Source of the DNA: Oscillospiraceae bacterium
GTDB taxonomy: Bacteria; Bacillota; Clostridia; Oscillospirales; Oscillospiraceae
Assembly (NCBI GenBank): GCA_009780235.1
Contig: WRAK01000009.1
Span: forward strand, 1-64,000
Direction: 5' to 3'
DNA: 64,000 nucleotides
Shown here: positions 1-7,809 of the stretch, one piece after another
Layout of the letters: each line of letters opens with the position of its first letter
Numbering within the stretch: the first letter of the stretch is position 1
Translations under genes and position numbers: made by a program
Notes under the pieces: model-generated
Told to the model about the DNA's origin: nothing
The model's database searches: none
The model's input: only the letters and a program-made list of their open reading frames with translations

Positions 1-456
1 CGTCCCCGTCACGGAGAGGCCGTACTTCGGCACGGGGTCGGCAATCGAGTGGCCGCCGCAGAGTACACCGCCCGCCTCCTTGACTTTCTCCGCCCCGCCC
101 CGCAAAATCTGGGCGAGGACGCTCAAGTTCTCGTCCTCGGGAAATGCAACAATGTTCAAAGCAGTCGCCACCTCGCCGCCCATGGCGTAGACATCGCTCA
201 TCGCGTTGGCGGCGGCGATTTTGCCGAAGAGATACGGGTCTTCCACCATAGGCGGGAAGAAATCCGTCGTGTGAATCATGGCGAGGTCGTCCCGCAATTG
301 ATACACCGCACCGTCATCGGATGTGTCAAAGCCCACGAGCAGCCGCTCATCGGCGAATGTCGGGATGTTTTGTAACACGTCCTGCAATAGCCCTTGGGGT
401 AGCTTCGCTGCGCAACCACCACATGAGGTAAATTTGTTCAGTTTTCTTGCGTCCAT
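1..456 (-). CDS. selD: Selenide, water dikinase (selenophosphate synthetase), 3' end cut by window
   Basis: The first 152 residues are present; the rest lies beyond the window edge. SelD makes selenophosphate from selenide and ATP for selenocysteine and selenouridine synthesis. The N-terminus carries the family signature SCGGCAAKL, in which the second cysteine occupies the catalytic Cys/Sec position, followed by the [11 protein letters not shown] and HTTDFFPP metal/ATP-binding motifs and a DVYAMGG segment. The residue at the active site is encoded by TGC, so this copy is not itself a selenoprotein. The ATG at 456 was chosen because GAGGAG lies about nine bases upstream. It is divergent from noc. 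The partner genes selA and selB are not in view. Confidence 0.93.
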   Translation of the reverse strand, partial: MDARKLNKFTSCGGCAAKLPQGLLQDVLQNIPTFADERLLVGFDTSDDGAVYQLRDDLAMIHTTDFFPPMVEDPYLFGKIAAANAMSDVYAMGGEVATALNIVAFPEDENLSVLAQILRGGAEKVKEAGGVLCGGHSIADPVPKYGLSVTGT

Positions 457-613
457 AATCGCTTCTTCTCCTCTCATCGACAGGCCTCGTGAAAAGTAGT
501 GCCCAATCGTGTGATTATTCGGGAAAGCCCCGCCGCATTTCGCCACCATGTGCACCAGATATAGTATATCCTTGCTTTATCAGCACAAGATGTGTGTAAA
601 TGGGGTGAATCGC

Positions 614-1447
614 TTGCAACTCGTGAAAAAGCACGGTCTCTATCAAACCGACCAACTCTATTTCCTTGCCCTCTCGGACATCGTACCAAATCCCGCCCAG
701 CCGCGCAAGTATTTCGACGCCGCCGACCTCAGAGAACTCGCCGACAGCATCACCCGCTACGGCGTACTCCAACCGCTCACCGTCAGACGGCACAAGATGG
801 GCTACGAACTCGTCGCGGGAGAACGCAGGCTCCGTGCCGCAAGGCTCGCGGGCCTCGCCAAAGTCCCCTGCATCGTTCTGGACGTAGACATGGAGGAGTC
901 CTCGCTCATCGCTTTGGTTGAAAACCTCCAACGCCGTGACCTCGACTACATCGAGGAGGCCGAGGGCCTCAGCCAACTCATCCAGACCTTCGACATGAGC
1001 CAAGAAGAGGCCGCACGGCGTGTGGGCAAGAGCCAGTCAGCCGTTGCCAACAAGCTCCGCATCCTCAAACTCCCCCGTGAGATGCTAAACCGCCTCAAGC
1101 AAACAGGCCTGTCCGAACGCCACGCCCGCGCCCTCCTCCGCCTCGGCAGCAACCGGGAACGGTATGAGGTATTGGAGCACATCATCCAACACGAACTCAC
1201 CGTGGCGCGGTCGGAAGAGTACATCGACGCCTACCTCACCGCCCCCCTGCCGGAAGCGGCAGAGGAGCCGAAAGCCCAGCCGCCGAAGCCGCTCTACGTC
1301 ATCAAAGACGTGCGCCTGTTCCTCAACACGATTCATCGGGGGATTGCCATGCTGAAACAGGCGGGCCTCAACGCCTACATTGAGCAAGGTGGCACGGAGA
1401 CGGAGGCGGTGATTATGATTAAGATTCCAAGGCCGAATCGGGTATAA
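614..1447 (+). CDS. noc: Nucleoid occlusion protein, ParB/Spo0J family
   Basis: A ParB-type CTP-switch DNA-binding protein of about 277 residues. The N-terminal domain shows the NPAQPRKYF box, the GERRLRAARLAG motif and ENLQRRDL. A helix-turn-helix follows (EEAARRVGKSQSAVANKLRILKLP), then a C-terminal dimerisation segment. With no parA/soj beside it, Noc is likelier than Spo0J, but the sequence alone does not settle which. The TTG start at 614 is preferred because GGGGTGA sits six bases upstream; in-frame ATG codons at 548 and 590 would add an unconserved leader. Family knowledge: Noc spreads on DNA from specific sites and keeps the division septum away from the nucleoid. Confidence 0.85.
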   Translation: MQLVKKHGLYQTDQLYFLALSDIVPNPAQPRKYFDAADLRELADSITRYGVLQPLTVRRHKMGYELVAGERRLRAARLAGLAKVPCIVLDVDMEESSLIALVENLQRRDLDYIEEAEGLSQLIQTFDMSQEEAARRVGKSQSAVANKLRILKLPREMLNRLKQTGLSERHARALLRLGSNRERYEVLEHIIQHELTVARSEEYIDAYLTAPLPEAAEEPKAQPPKPLYVIKDVRLFLNTIHRGIAMLKQAGLNAYIEQGGTETEAVIMIKIPRPNRV

Positions 1448-1452
1448 CCGAT

Positions 1453-1537
1453 TGTAGGGGCGGCCAATGGCCGTCCGCCGTTTCTCGGATTACACAAGGT
1501 ATGATACGGGCACGGACGGCCAATGACCGCCCCTACA
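1453..1537. repeat. Family A palindromic repeat
   Basis: TGTAGGGGCGGCCAATGGCC at the left end and its near-complement (GGCCAATGACCGCCCCTACA) at the right end flank an unrelated middle of about 40 bases. Each arm also folds on itself around CCAATGG. It lies just after the noc stop codon. Confidence 0.85.
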
Positions 1538-1552
1538 TTATACCACTACCAA

Positions 1553-1843
1553 CTACGCCCCCGCAACCAAATCTCCGCCTGTTACAAAAGCCTCGGCTGT
1601 CATCAACACCCCTAATTTGTAGCCGTAAATCCGATTCTTCACGGCAGTCAGATGATTCAGCTCCAATTGTGCCTCACTATAGTCTGTAAGAAGTCCATGT
1701 TTTTCCAAGGCCAAAGCGGAGAAGAGTGCCACCTCGGCGTTTACGATTTGCGTTAGTGCCTTGTCCTCAGGCGAACCTTTCTCGAGCGATTGGTTTTCAG
1801 GCGAGATATTTCCAAGAGCAAATTGTTCTAAAATGCTATACAT
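1553..1843 (-). CDS. DUF6809-like small protein (copy 1)
   Basis: A 96-residue acidic, mainly helical protein starting MYSILEQFALGNISPEN. It shares with the protein at 18367-18675 the pattern leader, (L)E(Q/E)(F/L)xxGNI(S/D)P, then two amphipathic helices and a C-terminal GxxLMxEAF(V/I) segment; I associate this pattern with the DUF6809 family, from memory. No enzymatic motif is visible. It follows a ribbon-helix-helix gene after a gap of 142 bases that contains an oppositely oriented promoter and putative small RNA. The start has GAAAGGAAG just upstream. Function is unknown; the pairing with a DNA-binding partner is compatible with a toxin-antitoxin or mobile regulatory module, but this is only inference. 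Confidence 0.75.
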   Translation of the reverse strand: MYSILEQFALGNISPENQSLEKGSPEDKALTQIVNAEVALFSALALEKHGLLTDYSEAQLELNHLTAVKNRIYGYKLGVLMTAEAFVTGGDLVAGA

Positions 1844-1875
1844 AAAAATCTTCCTTTCATGTTTCCGACAACACC

Positions 1876-1904
1876 TTGAAAGGATACGCAGCGCATGATA
1901 TAAT
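1876..1904 (+). promoter_or_regulatory. Sigma-A type promoter for putative small RNA 1
   Basis: TTGAAA (1876-1881), 17-base spacer, TATAAT (1899-1904). The inverted repeat CGCAGCG (1887-1893) / CGCTGCG (1910-1916) brackets the -10 box and is a candidate operator. The same arrangement, with compensating base changes in the dyad, occurs at 18708-18736. Confidence 0.7.
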
Positions 1905-1910
1905 ATTTAC

Positions 1911-1997
1911 GCTGCGATTGCCTTCGGGCAGTTGTTGGTGTGTGGGAAGTGGCGGCTTTCTTTGTGGGATTTGCGCCGCTTCCCTCTATTTTTTTTT
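1911..1997 (+). ncRNA. Putative small RNA 1, antisense to the RHH / DUF6809 intercistronic region
   Basis: Downstream of the plus-strand promoter there is no ORF with a ribosome binding site. The predicted transcript has a small hairpin TGCC-TTCG-GGCA (1919-1930) and a long stem GGGAAGTGGCG / CGCCGCTTCCC (1944-1984) followed by a run of T residues (1989-1997), a Rho-independent terminator. The stem contains a U:G pair only on the plus strand (it would be a C/A mismatch on the minus strand), which supports plus-strand RNA. The terminator T-run is opposite the Lys-Lys-Lys codons that end the RHH gene. A second copy at 18743-18830 keeps the same structure. Confidence 0.55.
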
Positions 1998-2168
1998 GAG
2001 GCTACCATGTATCTTGTCAATCCCTTTTCGTACAATGTCCGAGCGTGTGGTCTTTAGCTCTTCTGCGCATTCATCTAGTTTTGCCACGTAAGCACCATCA
2101 AGGCGAACACGGAACATCGTGTCTTTCAGATTGAGCGATACCGGCCGGCCTATCTTCTTTTGCGACAT
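1986..2168 (-). CDS. Ribbon-helix-helix DNA-binding protein (copy 1)
   Basis: A 60-residue CopG/Arc-like protein. It begins MSQKKIGRPVSLNLKD, a basic arm, then a beta strand (TMFRVRLDGAYVAKLDECAEEL) and helix-turn-helix-like end (TTRSDIVRKGIDKIHGSLKKK). Such proteins bind DNA as dimers and usually repress their own promoter. AGGAGGTG precedes the ATG. It is the upstream partner of the DUF6809-like gene at 1553-1843, and the pair recurs at 18814-18999 / 18367-18675 (shared C-terminal pattern RSxVVRxGIxKIxxSLKK). The promoter upstream carries a dyad that could be its operator. Confidence 0.8.
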   Translation of the reverse strand: MSQKKIGRPVSLNLKDTMFRVRLDGAYVAKLDECAEELKTTRSDIVRKGIDKIHGSLKKK

Positions 2169-2197
2169 ATTCCACCTCCTTTTTTGTCGCTACGTTA

Positions 2198-2226
2198 ATT
2201 GTAGTTTTGTTGCGACAAAAAGTCAA
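2198..2226 (-). promoter_or_regulatory. Promoter of RHH/DUF6809 module 1
   Basis: On the minus strand TTGACT (2226-2221), 17-base spacer, TACAAT (2203-2198). The repeats TTTTGTCGC (overlapping the spacer) and GCGACAAAA (2183-2191 region) form a dyad around the -10 box, fitting autoregulation. Confidence 0.65.
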
Positions 2227-2297
2227 TAGAAAAATTAAAAAATCCTCTCCAACAAAGGAGAAGGTAAGATCAAGAATTGGGCTATTATATTGCGCAA

Positions 2298-2443
2298 AGG
2301 CTCCTTTTCCAAAGGAGCAGTCAGCGTAGCTGACTGAGGATTGCCCTTGACCCTGTAGGGCGCGTCGCGCCCTACGAGGTGACGTGCCGCTCGGAATCCT
2401 CCGTCAGGCTGCGCCTGCCACCTCCTTTGGAAAAGGAGGCTTC
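2298..2443. repeat. Family B palindromic repeat with a family A core
   Basis: Outer arms GGCTCCTTTTCCAAAGGAGC and CCTCCTTTGGAAAAGGAGGC, an AGCGTAGCT hairpin, then GTCAGGCTGCGCCTGCC. A smaller palindrome of the family A kind (CCTGTAGGGCGCG...CGCGCCCTACG) is nested in the middle. The rest of 2227-2486 holds no gene; a half family A element (2471-2491) provides the rluD stop codon. Confidence 0.8.
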
Positions 2444-2486
2444 GCCCCCATAAACAACAAATTAAAAGGGCAACCAATGGCCGCCC

Positions 2487-3413
2487 CTACACCCCTTCTC
2501 CTGTCCCCAACTTCGAGAGCACCTCAACAAAATATCCCGGCAACTCCGTCGTAAGCAAGACCCGCTCCCCCGTCACAGGATGCGTAAACCCTAAACTCCG
2601 CGCGTGCAAACATTGCCCTGAAATCCCCTTGTCCCCGCGCTTTCGCCCATAGGCCAAATCGCCGAGCAAAGGATGCCCGATGCTCGTCAAATGCACCCGA
2701 ATCTGATGCGTCCGCCCCGTCTCTAAGCGGCAGCGGACGTGCGTAAACCCGTTGTATCGGGTCAAAACGTTAAAATACGTCACAGCATCCCGTGCGACCT
2801 TGGCCGAAGTACTCATCCGCTTGCGGTCCGCCGGATGCCGCCCGATGGGCGCGTCAATCACACCCTCGTCCTGCCCGATGCGTCCGATGGCAACGGCTTC
2901 ATATACACGGGTCAAACTCCTGTCCCGAAGCTGGTCGGACAAAACCCGATGCGCTTCATCGGACTTCGCTGCAATGAGCAATCCCGACGTATCCTTGTCC
3001 AACCGATGCACGATCCCCGGCCGCATCGCACCGCCCACGCCCGACAAACTGGCGGCGCAATGATAGAGCAAAGCGTTCACCAAAGTCCCGTCGGGATGCC
3101 CCGGCGCGGGATGCACCACCATCCCCCGCGGCTTGTTCACCACGATAACGGCATCGTCCTCATACACCACGTCCAGCGGAATATCCTGCGGCACGGCCTC
3201 GATTTCCTCAGGCTCCGCCAAATCGCAGACGAAACAGTCTCCGGGCGCGGCGACATAGCTCTTGGCAATCGCCCGCCCGTCCGCAAAGGTGATTTCACCG
3301 CTCGCAATCGCCCGCTGGACGGCGTTGCGGCTCATGTCCTCCAACCGAGCGGCGAGGAATGCGTCAATCCGCACCCCGCCCTCGTCGGGGCCGACTATGA
3401 TTTCCCTATTCAC
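2487..3413 (-). CDS. rluD: RluD-type 23S rRNA pseudouridine synthase
   Basis: About 308 residues. An N-terminal S4 RNA-binding domain (RIDAFLAARLEDMSRNAVQR) is followed by the RluA/RluD catalytic domain with GIVHRLDKDTSGLL, whose first Asp after RL is the catalytic nucleophile, and the GRTHQIRVH and HARSLGFTHP motifs. It isomerises uridines to pseudouridine, in RluD in helix 69 of 23S rRNA. The GTG at 3413 gives the family N-terminus and overlaps the lspA stop by eight bases, indicating translational coupling; longer starts would read through lspA. The TAG stop lies in a half palindromic repeat (GTGTAGGGGCGGCC). In Bacillota lspA-rluD is a common pair. Target specificity cannot be read from sequence. 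Confidence 0.9.
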   Translation of the reverse strand: MNREIIVGPDEGGVRIDAFLAARLEDMSRNAVQRAIASGEITFADGRAIAKSYVAAPGDCFVCDLAEPEEIEAVPQDIPLDVVYEDDAVIVVNKPRGMVVHPAPGHPDGTLVNALLYHCAASLSGVGGAMRPGIVHRLDKDTSGLLIAAKSDEAHRVLSDQLRDRSLTRVYEAVAIGRIGQDEGVIDAPIGRHPADRKRMSTSAKVARDAVTYFNVLTRYNGFTHVRCRLETGRTHQIRVHLTSIGHPLLGDLAYGRKRGDKGISGQCLHARSLGFTHPVTGERVLLTTELPGYFVEVLSKLGTGEGV

Positions 3414-3903
3414 TATCCCGCTCCGTCTCCGCTTGCCCTTTTCGCTTCTCCCTCGCCCGCCGAATCTCCGCCATTGCATAGACTGCAACGAACACAATCC
3501 CGCCCACGGTGATAAACGCATCGGCCAAGTTAAAGATGGCAAAGCGCATAAAAACAGGCTCGAACATGTCCACCACGAAACCGTAAGCCAATCGGTCTAC
3601 CCAGTTCGCAAGCCCCCCGGCCATGATGGCAACCAAGGCCAGACGCTGCACCTTACAGGGGAACATATTTTTCACAACAATCACACCCAAACCGCCCAAA
3701 ATCAGCGGCGTGAGCACAATCGGAATCCAAGAATGACCTGCCAAAAACCCGAACGCCATCCCCGTATTCTGCGCATAGGTGAGCTGCAACACGCCGGGAA
3801 TAAAGTCCCGTGTCTCGCCCAGCGCAAAATTGTTCAAAATGAAAATCTTGATAATTCTGTCCGCCAGAAAAATCGCAAGTCCAAATAGTAAAGCTAAAAG
3901 CAT
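3406..3903 (-). CDS. lspA: Lipoprotein signal peptidase (signal peptidase II)
   Basis: 165 residues with four predicted membrane helices. Both catalytic aspartates are in their motifs: GGLANWVDRL and FNLADAFITVGG, with the AQNTGMAFG box between helices 1 and 2. It cleaves prolipoprotein signal peptides at the lipobox after diacylglyceryl transfer, in the cytoplasmic membrane. The ATG at 3903 is preferred because AAGGAG lies eight bases upstream; the ORF extends six codons further without a site. It lies between divIVA and rluD. Confidence 0.93.
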   Translation of the reverse strand: MLLALLFGLAIFLADRIIKIFILNNFALGETRDFIPGVLQLTYAQNTGMAFGFLAGHSWIPIVLTPLILGGLGVIVVKNMFPCKVQRLALVAIMAGGLANWVDRLAYGFVVDMFEPVFMRFAIFNLADAFITVGGIVFVAVYAMAEIRRAREKRKGQAETERDSE

Positions 3904-3922
3904 AATCCGTTCTCCTTCCAAT

Positions 3923-3948
3923 AAAGGGCGGCCGTTTGGCCGCCCTTT
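3923..3948 (-). terminator. Strong hairpin between divIVA and lspA
   Basis: AAAGGGCGGCC-GTTT-GGCCGCCCTTT, 11 perfect base pairs, placed between the divIVA stop and the lspA ribosome binding site. No long T-run follows on the minus strand, so it may be an attenuating or mRNA-protecting hairpin rather than a full terminator. Confidence 0.5.
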
Positions 3949-3957
3949 GTCTGTATT

Positions 3958-5037
3958 CTATATATCATCCTCGTCGTGGAAATTTGTGCCGAACTGCAAA
4001 TCGTCAAAATCGAACTTCGGACGGGTCGTGGTCGGCTGTCCCTCGTCATCGTAGAAAGCATCCCTGTCCACGGAAATCTCCTCCGTGTCACCCAATGCGC
4101 TGGAGATACTGCGGGCGATGTCAAGCTTCTCGTCCGCTCTGGCATCACTCGTCTGAATGGGCGCACTCTTGAGTTCCGGCTCCGGCGCGGGTTCCGGCAC
4201 AGGTTCTTCGATGTGGTCTTGGTCAAACATCTTGAGAAAGTCTACATCGGCGGTCTTCTCAGGCTCGTCAAAGGGGTCTCTGGCAACCACTCTGGCCGAT
4301 ACGGTCACGTCCTCCACAAAAGGCGAATCATCATCCAAAGACTCCTCCGGATCCACCGACATGCGGCTGACCTCCTGCGCTAAATACGCACCCACGGAAG
4401 ATTCCATCTCATCCAATGAAAACGCGTCCTCTACAGGGGCCTCAGCCACGGGAATCGGCACGGCGATGACAGGCTCAATCGGCGTGGCAATCGGACGCTC
4501 CTGCACAGGCTCCGGTTCCGCCGCGGGGACGGGTTTCGGCGAAGCGGAGAGGGCCGGGTTCGGCTCTACTGCCGCCGGGTTTGCAAGACTAAAATCTTTG
4601 AGCTGCTCAATAAAGGTCTGCTCCTCGGCAATCATGTCCAACACCCGCTCGCTGAAGAGAGCCGTCTTGCGTTCCGCCTCTTTGAGCCGCGCTTCTTCGG
4701 CGGCTAACTTCTGCCGCAGCTCCACGCTCCGACGCTTGGCCTGCTCGTGGGCATCGGCCACAACGGCATCGGCTTTCTTCCGCGCCTCGGCTTGAATCTC
4801 GCCCGCCATCTTCTGCGCCGTGAGCAGAGCCATGCGCATGGAGTCTTCGGTGGAACGATACTCCTCCACCTTTTCCACGAGCACCTTGAGCTTGCTCTTC
4901 AAAATCGCGCCCTCTTTGTAGAGTGCGCTGTAATCGTCGTAAACCAACTCCAAAAAGTCGTCCACCATAGCCGTATCATAGCCACCAAATGCGGCTTTTC
5001 CAAAGATTTTTTCTTGAATATCCTGGGGCGTCAACAT
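3958..5037 (-). CDS. divIVA: DivIVA-domain protein
   Basis: 359 residues. The first ~60 residues are the membrane-curvature-binding DivIVA domain (LTPQDIQEKIFGKAAFGGYD, then DDFLELV). A long coiled coil (about residues 40-145, rich in Lys, Glu, Ala, Arg) follows, then a Pro/Glu/Val-rich acidic tail of about 200 residues that is much longer than in Bacillus DivIVA (164 residues). DivIVA recruits division or pole-organising factors to negatively curved membrane. Gene order sepF-divIVA-lspA is a standard division-cluster arrangement in Bacillota. Partner proteins of the acidic tail are unknown. Confidence 0.88.
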   Translation of the reverse strand: MLTPQDIQEKIFGKAAFGGYDTAMVDDFLELVYDDYSALYKEGAILKSKLKVLVEKVEEYRSTEDSMRMALLTAQKMAGEIQAEARKKADAVVADAHEQAKRRSVELRQKLAAEEARLKEAERKTALFSERVLDMIAEEQTFIEQLKDFSLANPAAVEPNPALSASPKPVPAAEPEPVQERPIATPIEPVIAVPIPVAEAPVEDAFSLDEMESSVGAYLAQEVSRMSVDPEESLDDDSPFVEDVTVSARVVARDPFDEPEKTADVDFLKMFDQDHIEEPVPEPAPEPELKSAPIQTSDARADEKLDIARSISSALGDTEEISVDRDAFYDDEGQPTTTRPKFDFDDLQFGTNFHDEDDI

Positions 5038-5081
5038 AGATTATCAACCTTTCTGACGGGGGTTTGGGGTCTGTGGGTCAT

Positions 5082-5110
5082 TGTGGGGGCGAATACTATT
5101 CGCCCCCACA
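5082..5110. repeat. Short family A hairpin
   Basis: TGTGGGGGCGAATA-CTATTCGCCCCCACA, a compact version of the repeat with a perfect stem, between sepF and divIVA. Confidence 0.7.
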
Positions 5111-5125
5111 AAATACAGCATACGG

Positions 5126-5683
5126 TTAGAAATACAGCCCGTTATTCTCTAACTCATCAATCAAATCGCCCATCAAATCGACGTTATAGGGCGTGATGAT
5201 ATACGTGCTCACGGCAACTTTTTTAATCTTCCCGTCCTGCGCGTAGGCAACGCCCGAAAGGAAGTCAATCAGCCGTCTGGCGATTTCCTTGTTGGTCGAT
5301 TCCAAATTCAACACTACCGTCCGCTTGTCCCGCAGGTGGTCTGCAATCTCTGCGGCGGCCTCAAACCGCTCCGGCTTCACCAAGACAACCTGAAGTTGGG
5401 TCGTAGCGTGGATGTTGACAACCTTGTTCGTGTCCCTGCCGTGTGTCTCGGGCGTGAAGTACCCGCCGCCGCGCGGACGTGCAGGCGGCTCGTCTCGGTC
5501 ACGGCTCCAATCACGGTCTCTGTCACGGTCGCGCTCTCTGTCACGCTCCCGCTCACGGCGGGGCGCGGTCCGCGGCTCTACGGAAACCCGCTCGGCCTGC
5601 CGAGGGGAGAAATCCTCGAACTCGTCGTCGTAATAGTCATCCGTAGGGCGCGCGAGCTTTCTCAGCTCATCCATAAAACCCAT
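5126..5683 (-). CDS. sepF: Cell division protein SepF
   Basis: 185 residues. The N-terminus MGFMDELRKLARP is the amphipathic membrane-binding helix. A disordered linker includes an Arg-Glu/Arg-Asp repeat (about residues 43-66) encoded by CGTGA(C/G)-like hexamers. The C-terminal SepF domain (VVNIHATTQLQVVLVKPERF ... VVLNLESTNKEIARRLIDFL ... YIITPYNVDLMGD) polymerises and binds FtsZ. SepF tethers the Z ring to the membrane and supports septum formation. AGGAGGACACACGC precedes the ATG. It follows yggS as ylmF follows ylmE in Bacillus. The charged RD linker is unusually regular. Confidence 0.93.
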   Translation of the reverse strand: MGFMDELRKLARPTDDYYDDEFEDFSPRQAERVSVEPRTAPRRERERDRERDRDRDRDWSRDRDEPPARPRGGGYFTPETHGRDTNKVVNIHATTQLQVVLVKPERFEAAAEIADHLRDKRTVVLNLESTNKEIARRLIDFLSGVAYAQDGKIKKVAVSTYIITPYNVDLMGDLIDELENNGLYF

Positions 5684-5728
5684 GCGTGTGTCCTCCTGCT
5701 TGTTATATCTTTTATATGTCTTCTATAT

Positions 5729-6418
5729 CTATCTATGTCCGAAAATCGTACTGCCAACACGAATCATATTCGCGCCCTCTAAAATGGCCTCATAGAAATC
5801 GCCGCTCATACCCATCGACAAATAGTCCATATCTATAGTATCATACAAGTTTTTTCGTTTTATGTCAACAAAAACTTGATACATCTGCGCAAACAATTTA
5901 CGCATCTCCTTAGAATCCGCCTCCAAAGGCAGCATCGTCATCAGGCCCCGCACCCGAATATGCGGGAGTGAAGCCGCCTCGGCGATGAAATCCGCAAGCC
6001 CCTGTGCGTCCAGCCCGAACTTGTCCGCATCCAGTCCGATGTTCACCTGTATCAAGGTCTCCTGCACAATCCCCAACTCTCCCGCCACACGGTCAATCGC
6101 TGAGAGTAACGGCAGAGAATCCACGGATTGAATCAAATCAACCGCTCCGACCACTTTACGCACCTTATTCTTCTGCAAATGCCCGATAAAATGCAACGGC
6201 GCGCCCACATAAGCTTCGGCGGCCTGCTTCTCCATAAGCTCTTGCACCCGATTTTCCCCGCAAGCATCCACCCCGCCGGCGATCGCCGCCCGAACGGCCT
6301 CGGCACTCTGCATCTTCGTAGCCGCCACAAGCGTGATGTCCGAACCCGAGCGGCCGGATTGCACCGCCGCACGGTCAATATCCGCCCGCAAGCGGGCTAT
6401 GTTGTCTGTGATATTCAC
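5729..6418 (-). CDS. PLP homeostasis protein, YggS/YlmE family
   Basis: 229 residues with a single-domain alanine-racemase-like TIM barrel. The PLP lysine lies in LVAATK near residue 35; the HFIGHLQKNKVR, SVDS, LMTM and MSMGMSGD(F) motifs and the phosphate-binding IRVGSTIFG end are all present. The family binds PLP and balances B6 vitamers and amino or keto acid pools; no catalytic turnover is established. A GTG at 6418 with AAGGGAG upstream is the start. It lies immediately upstream of sepF, as ylmE-ylmF in other Bacillota. Confidence 0.92.
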   Translation of the reverse strand: MNITDNIARLRADIDRAAVQSGRSGSDITLVAATKMQSAEAVRAAIAGGVDACGENRVQELMEKQAAEAYVGAPLHFIGHLQKNKVRKVVGAVDLIQSVDSLPLLSAIDRVAGELGIVQETLIQVNIGLDADKFGLDAQGLADFIAEAASLPHIRVRGLMTMLPLEADSKEMRKLFAQMYQVFVDIKRKNLYDTIDMDYLSMGMSGDFYEAILEGANMIRVGSTIFGHR

Positions 6419-6439
6419 GCTGCACCGCTCCCTTTGTCA

Positions 6440-6537
6440 AATGTAGAATTTAGAATGCAGAGTGCAGAATGGCGATATGCCGCAAAGCCGCATCATTTAA
6501 ATTTACAACAATTCTACATTCTAAACTCTACATTTTA
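6440..6537. repeat. Family C repeat, copy 1
   Basis: Inverted arms (ATGTAGAATTTAGAATG / CATTCTAAACTCTACAT) around a core GGCGATATGCCGCAAAGCCGC ATCATTTAAATTT. The core resembles those at 23798-23903 and 27179-27281 although the arms differ in sequence. Confidence 0.65.
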
Positions 6538-6550
6538 CATTATCCCAAAC

Positions 6551-7795
6551 TTACCGAAACACCCTGCCGTCATACAAATCTCTCGCCCGCACAATAATCG
6601 TATTCCCGTCCCGCAGCGCGCCCGCGTCCGTGCTCCTGCTCATATCGGGACGCACGAGATAATAATCCGGCCCCTCAAAGAGCACGGTCACAAATCGCTG
6701 CTCGGCAGTCCCCACCGTGAGCGTGAACACATAGGCAGGGGCGATTCCCGTCTCCGCGTTCGGCTCACCCCGATGCAGGGCCTCATGCGGAACGCGTATT
6801 CCCGTAAAAGTGTCATAGACGATTCTCGCCTCCGTCTGCCGCAGGCCCATCGTCTCCGTCAATGCCGTATTTGCAGAAAACACGGCCAAGCGATACCCGT
6901 CCTGCGGCACACCCAGCGAGTGGATTCGCATGGGAATCTCCACTCCGGCGAGCTCCGAGAAAATCACCGTCACCCGATTGGGCAAACTGCCCACGAGCCG
7001 CTCGGCCAGATGCCCCGCTTCCGCCTCCGGGACAATCGCCGCATAGTACCAGACAGACCCGGCGATCAGCTTCCCCGCCCCGTGCTGCGGCGGCGAGACG
7101 CGCCGTTCCAAAATCTCCCGCACAATCTCCACATCAAACCGCTCCAAATCCGCGGGCGACAGAGACTCATACCCGTCCAACCGCGCACTATACACCCCCG
7201 CCCGGTCAGCGACAATGGGCGTCACATTGGCAGCGGCGGCCGCACCGAACAATGTCTCAAGCTCCGACTCCAGCGTCTCCAAACGCCGTGCCAGACCCTC
7301 CCTGTCCCCGGCCAGAGCCAAGGTGCGCAGCGCAATGGTCTGGTCTTCCAGCTGTCCCAAATCTCCCTGCCGCGCAGCAAACCCGAGGTCACGAATCCCT
7401 TGCCGAATTTCGGCCTCCACGCTCGCCGTTGTATGCAGTCCGCCGTCAGCCGCGAGCCGAAGTTCCAAGCCCGCAATCTCCTGCTCCAACTGACCGCGCC
7501 GCATCTCCCGCTCTCGGTCGGCCTCGCTCGCATAGGACACGAGATATGCCATACCCACGGAGACCCGCTCACCCTCCCGCACCAAAGCGGCCACCACGGG
7601 ATAACGCACGTTGATGACCGTCTCGTCCCGAATCAATACGCCGGGCGCGAAAAAGCTGTCCTCAGACTGCATGGTAATCGCCGGAGCCGTCCGCAGAGGA
7701 TTACGCGCCGACTGCACGAGGTTCACGCCGAAGTAAATCAGCAAAAACCCGCAGAGGATGATGGATATCACTTTTGTAAAACTGGCTCGTTGCAT
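6551..7795 (-). CDS. HlyD-like membrane-anchored periplasmic adaptor protein
   Basis: 414 residues. One membrane anchor at about residues 9-28 (VISIILCGFLLIYFGVNLV) is followed by an extracytoplasmic barrel-sandwich domain (APGVLIRDETVINV ... VREGERVSVGMAYLVSY), a coiled coil (about 92-180, Glu/Leu/Arg-rich) and beta-rich repeats at the C-terminus. The overall plan is that of HlyD/MFP adaptors, but no ABC transporter or outer-membrane partner is adjacent. In Clostridia such genes commonly sit next to yggS and sepF, so a role at the division site or in envelope assembly is plausible; this is inference. The function is not established. Confidence 0.7.
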   Translation of the reverse strand: MQRASFTKVISIILCGFLLIYFGVNLVQSARNPLRTAPAITMQSEDSFFAPGVLIRDETVINVRYPVVAALVREGERVSVGMAYLVSYASEADREREMRRGQLEQEIAGLELRLAADGGLHTTASVEAEIRQGIRDLGFAARQGDLGQLEDQTIALRTLALAGDREGLARRLETLESELETLFGAAAAANVTPIVADRAGVYSARLDGYESLSPADLERFDVEIVREILERRVSPPQHGAGKLIAGSVWYYAAIVPEAEAGHLAERLVGSLPNRVTVIFSELAGVEIPMRIHSLGVPQDGYRLAVFSANTALTETMGLRQTEARIVYDTFTGIRVPHEALHRGEPNAETGIAPAYVFTLTVGTAEQRFVTVLFEGPDYYLVRPDMSRSTDAGALRDGNTIIVRARDLYDGRVFR

Positions 7796-7809
7796 AGATT
7801 CTGTCCTTT

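Noticed and set aside
1..456. A selenocysteine-containing SelD
   Set aside because: The active-site codon is TGC (Cys), not TGA.
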